This document shows, piece after piece, positions 13,144-15,739 of a stretch of DNA of 15,739 nt. The notes under the pieces were generated by a model. It was not told the origin of the DNA. It ran no database searches and saw only the letters and a list, made by a program, of their open reading frames with translations. The position numbers were made by a program, and so were the translations under genes. How positions within the stretch are numbered: the first letter of the stretch is position 1; each line of letters starts with the position of its first letter. Source of the stretch: CAZGLR01 sp964526635 (GTDB lineage: Bacteria; Zixibacteria; MSB-5A5; GN15; JAAZOE01); assembly GCA_964526635.1 (NCBI GenBank), contig CAZGLR010000081.1, forward strand, positions 1 through 15,739. Reading direction: 5' to 3'.

Positions 13144-15615
13144 ATGGCGGGCGAGAAGTACAAACATCTGTTCATCCCAGAGCCGAGCGATACTCAGGGA
13201 TTCACAAATCCCAGGCGTGGTGGATCGTCACCTCGGATTCCTACGAGAGATCGAAATGCGCACAGTAGGTATCTTCAGGGACGCATAGAGGCGGCTTGGA
13301 ACGAGTACGATAGACAACGTCAGGCCGTAGTTCAAGTGGAACGCGAAGGAGCCTACATTGAGTTCGTCAGTGACCAAGGCTATGACCTTGTTGTCAAGAG
13401 TCTTGAAGATAGGCGTCAGGGTATTAGACTGCGTAGCGTTCGGACGGAAGGTGAGGGGGACAGTCAGAAGATTTTGGCAACTGTGTTTGTTCCCTTTTAT
13501 AAGAGAGGCAGTTTTCTGAGGAAGCTGAATGCTTACGCCACGGAGCAGACTCGCAAGGGAAGGCCGAAAAACGCTGACCTAATGGAAAGTATCTCAGACA
13601 TTTGCCTAGCTGTATTAGAGTCGTTTTGGCGACCGGTCGAGCGCTCTATGATACCGGACCGGGAAAGGGACTGGGTTGAGTTGTGGATTAGTACGGAGAA
13701 TGAAAATGCGGTTGCGCTGACAAACGGGACATTGACTGCCCTGGGTATTGAATCTGCCGACGGGGTGCTTGATTTTCCTGAACGCGCCGTGAAGCTGATT
13801 TTCGCGAATAGAACTGAGCTTGAGCAGTTGCTGCAGCAAACTGACTATGTTGCGGAGTTTCGATCTGCGAAGAATGTTGCGACCTTCTATATCGACTTGG
13901 AAAACCGAGAGCAGTTGGCACAAGTACAGGGTTTCCTAGATCGTACAAGCTATGATAACGCAACAGAAACGGCTGTCTGTATACTTGATACCGGGGTCAA
14001 TAATGGGCACATTCTAATTCAACCCGTATTGGACAATAGTGACCTTCATACGGTGAAGCCGGCTTGGAACACTAACGATCATGATGGCCATGGTACTCTT
14101 ATGGCTGGTACAGCCGCTTATGGTGACATCCTTTCTCTGCTAAATGGCACACAACCTATTTATGTCGACCATATTCTTGAATCTGCAAAAATACTCCCTC
14201 CTCCGCCTGCCACGAACCAGAAAGAGTTGTGGGGTTACATTACATCCCAGGGCATTAGCCGTGCTGAGATTCGGGCCCCAGCTCGCAAACGGATCATTTG
14301 TATGGCTGTGACATCGGATGACGATAGAGATCGAGGTAGGCCATCTTCGTGGTCAGGTGCTTTGGACGAGCTGGCGTCGGGCTATGAAGACGATTCCAAG
14401 AGGCTTATTATTTTAAGTGCCGGGAATGTTGATGATCCGGACTGCTGGCTGAATTATCCACAAGACAATTTGACCAATGAAGTACATGACCCAGGACAAG
14501 CATGGAACGCCTTGACTGTAGGCGCTTACACAGAGAAGTACAGGATCGTTGATCCAACGCTTGCCTCTTATTCAGCAGTTGCTACGGCCGGTAGTTTATC
14601 ACCATTCAGCACAACGTCCACGAATTGGCCACCTCGTAGGTGGCCTGTAAAGCCCGAAGTCTTGATGGAAGGTGGCAATGTTGCGAGCGGTCCAAACGAT
14701 TCAATCATCGATACAGAAGATCTTAAGCTGATATCTACAAGCTATCAACCAGAAGTGTGCCAATTGTCCCCCTTCTGGGCAACCAGCGCGGCTGCAGGTC
14801 AGGCGGCATGGCTTGCCGCCCAGGTACAGGTTCAGTACCCAGATGCCTGGCCTGAGACAATTAGAGCTCTTATTGTTCATTCGGCCCAATGGACAAACCA
14901 GATGAAGAACCAGTTTTTGCCTCAGACACCAAATAAGGCCGCTTATGCTCGGCTGCTTCGCATATGTGGTTATGGAGTCCCTAACCTTGAGCGAGCGTCG
15001 TATTGCCTGTCAAACTCACTGACCCTGATCTCAGAAGCTACAATGCAACCCTATGACGAAAGAATTGATCAATCTGGAAGGCGATTTGTCACTCGGGACA
15101 TGCACCTCTATAATCTGCCATGGCCAACGGATGTACTTGCTGGGCTTGGCGAGACCCAGGTATCCATGAGAGTGACTTTATCCTATTTCATTGAACCAAG
15201 TCCTGGAGAAGTAGGTTGGGACAATCGATATAGGTATGCCTCACACGCCTTGCGCTTCGATGTGAATGGATCTGAGGAATCTGAAGGCGAATTTATACGG
15301 CGGATTAATGATCAGGCAAGAGATGATGGCGAACGTCCGAAAACTGAGGGTATTGCGCAAAACTGGCTTATTGGCGAGGCCAGAAATGTTGGTTCGATTC
15401 ATTCCGATATTTGGATTGGTCGTGCTGCAGATCTGGCTGGTTCCAACAGAATAGCAGTTTATCCGGCAGTTGGTTGGTGGAGAGAAAGACACCATTTGGG
15501 TCGCTGGGACAGGAAGTGTCGTTACACACTAGTAGTTTCCATTTACACATCAGATGAAAAAATTGATATATATACTCCTGTTGCTATTCAACTTGGTATC
15601 CCAATAACCATCTAG
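13144..15615 (+). CDS. ietS: S8-family subtilisin-like serine protease, IetS-like effector
   Basis: An 823-residue protein without a signal peptide, hence cytoplasmic, unlike most secreted subtilases. An N-terminal region of about 270 residues of unknown fold precedes the protease domain: catalytic Asp282 (CILDTGV), His316 (DGHGTLMAGT), oxyanion-hole Asn428 (LSAGNVDD) and Ser548 in FWATSAAAGQAAW, where the usual GTSxAxP is ATSAAAGQ. A C-terminal region of about 220 residues is beta-rich. The triad is complete, so activity is expected. The ATG lies 6 nt after the AAA+ stop; GGAGG at 13127-13131 is 12 nt upstream, so coupling to ietA is likely. In the described IetAS pair the protease is the toxic component restrained by the ATPase. 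Substrate unknown. Confidence 0.88.
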   Translation: MAGEKYKHLFIPEPSDTQGFTNPRRGGSSPRIPTRDRNAHSRYLQGRIEAAWNEYDRQRQAVVQVEREGAYIEFVSDQGYDLVVKSLEDRRQGIRLRSVRTEGEGDSQKILATVFVPFYKRGSFLRKLNAYATEQTRKGRPKNADLMESISDICLAVLESFWRPVERSMIPDRERDWVELWISTENENAVALTNGTLTALGIESADGVLDFPERAVKLIFANRTELEQLLQQTDYVAEFRSAKNVATFYIDLENREQLAQVQGFLDRTSYDNATETAVCILDTGVNNGHILIQPVLDNSDLHTVKPAWNTNDHDGHGTLMAGTAAYGDILSLLNGTQPIYVDHILESAKILPPPPATNQKELWGYITSQGISRAEIRAPARKRIICMAVTSDDDRDRGRPSSWSGALDELASGYEDDSKRLIILSAGNVDDPDCWLNYPQDNLTNEVHDPGQAWNALTVGAYTEKYRIVDPTLASYSAVATAGSLSPFSTTSTNWPPRRWPVKPEVLMEGGNVASGPNDSIIDTEDLKLISTSYQPEVCQLSPFWATSAAAGQAAWLAAQVQVQYPDAWPETIRALIVHSAQWTNQMKNQFLPQTPNKAAYARLLRICGYGVPNLERASYCLSNSLTLISEATMQPYDERIDQSGRRFVTRDMHLYNLPWPTDVLAGLGETQVSMRVTLSYFIEPSPGEVGWDNRYRYASHALRFDVNGSEESEGEFIRRINDQARDDGERPKTEGIAQNWLIGEARNVGSIHSDIWIGRAADLAGSNRIAVYPAVGWWRERHHLGRWDRKCRYTLVVSIYTSDEKIDIYTPVAIQLGIPITI

Positions 15616-15689
15616 AACTCAGCATCAATTTGGACATTGAATATTGATAGACATTCCAACAAACTAATCGATCACAACACAAAAGACTC

Positions 15690-15739
15690 ATGGCCACCAA
15701 ATCATCCATAGAATGGACTGAATCGACCTGGAATCCGGT
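15690..15739 (+). CDS. 5' end of a Gp37/Gp68-like (DUF5131) protein, truncated by the window edge
   Basis: An ATG at 15690-15692 opens a frame of 16 codons to the window end, reading MATKSSIEWTESTWNP. The pattern S-x-IEWT-(D/E)-x-TWNP at the extreme N-terminus is the signature start of the phage Gp37/Gp68 family, radical-SAM-like proteins often encoded beside a three-Cys-motif partner in defence or phage regions. The upstream AAAAGAC is a weak ribosome-binding site. It lies 74 bp after the protease stop on the same strand. Only the first residues are visible, so the family call rests on that short motif. Confidence 0.6.
   Translation, partial: MATKSSIEWTESTWNP

Noticed and set aside
1..15739. 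CRISPR arrays, insertion sequences and transposase or integrase genes
   Set aside because: No regularly spaced repeat series and no recombinase motifs were seen on either strand.

Overview
The window reads as chromosomal DNA of an uncultured bacterium carrying two stretches of defence genes around a block of housekeeping genes. The lineage cannot be fixed from the sequence. A lipoprotein, a tmRNA, a glucan phosphorylase, an MscS channel and an Arg/Thr-rich chromatin-like protein would fit a Gram-negative FCB-type or candidate-phylum bacterium (Zixibacteria-like is a guess, low confidence). The two flanks are visibly more AT-rich than the central block, and both carry accessory genes.

Left region (1-4538): an element of about 4.5 kb inserted at the 3' end of the minus-strand tmRNA gene ssrA. 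The 17-bp T-arm sequence of ssrA (4522-4538) is repeated in direct orientation at 1-17. Inside each end lies a near-identical 25-bp repeat built from two CGTGAC units (49-73 and 4363-4387). The cargo is one minus-strand operon driven from a good promoter at 4282-4310: abiEi (antitoxin, winged helix), abiEii (nucleotidyltransferase toxin, 4-nt TTGA overlap) and a large fusion of an archaeo-eukaryotic primase domain of the TOTE type with an SF2 helicase. No integrase gene is present, so the element looks non-autonomous.

Central region (4515-11789): the tmRNA (tag GESNYAMAA), an MscS-family channel, a small basic Arg/Thr-rich protein with a central Myb/SANT-like segment, then a plus-strand cluster of a SAM methyltransferase, a HAD-like protein (ATGA overlap) and a lipoprotein, and finally a minus-strand alpha-glucan phosphorylase. 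Clear intrinsic terminators follow the basic protein gene (shared with the MscS gene) and the phosphorylase gene.

Right region (about 12006-15739): starts next to a 15-bp sequence matching the ssrA acceptor/T-arm end at 14 positions, which may be a scar of another integration. It then has its own promoter, an AAA+ ATPase and a cytoplasmic subtilisin-like serine protease. This pair matches IetA/IetS, first described as a plasmid toxin-antitoxin pair and later listed as an anti-phage system. The window ends within the first 16 codons of a Gp37/Gp68-like (DUF5131) gene, another family often found in defence and phage contexts.

Overall, two accessory defence modules (AbiE plus primase-helicase, and IetAS plus DUF5131) flank an ordinary chromosomal block, and an ssrA attachment site is the likely entry point for at least the left one.
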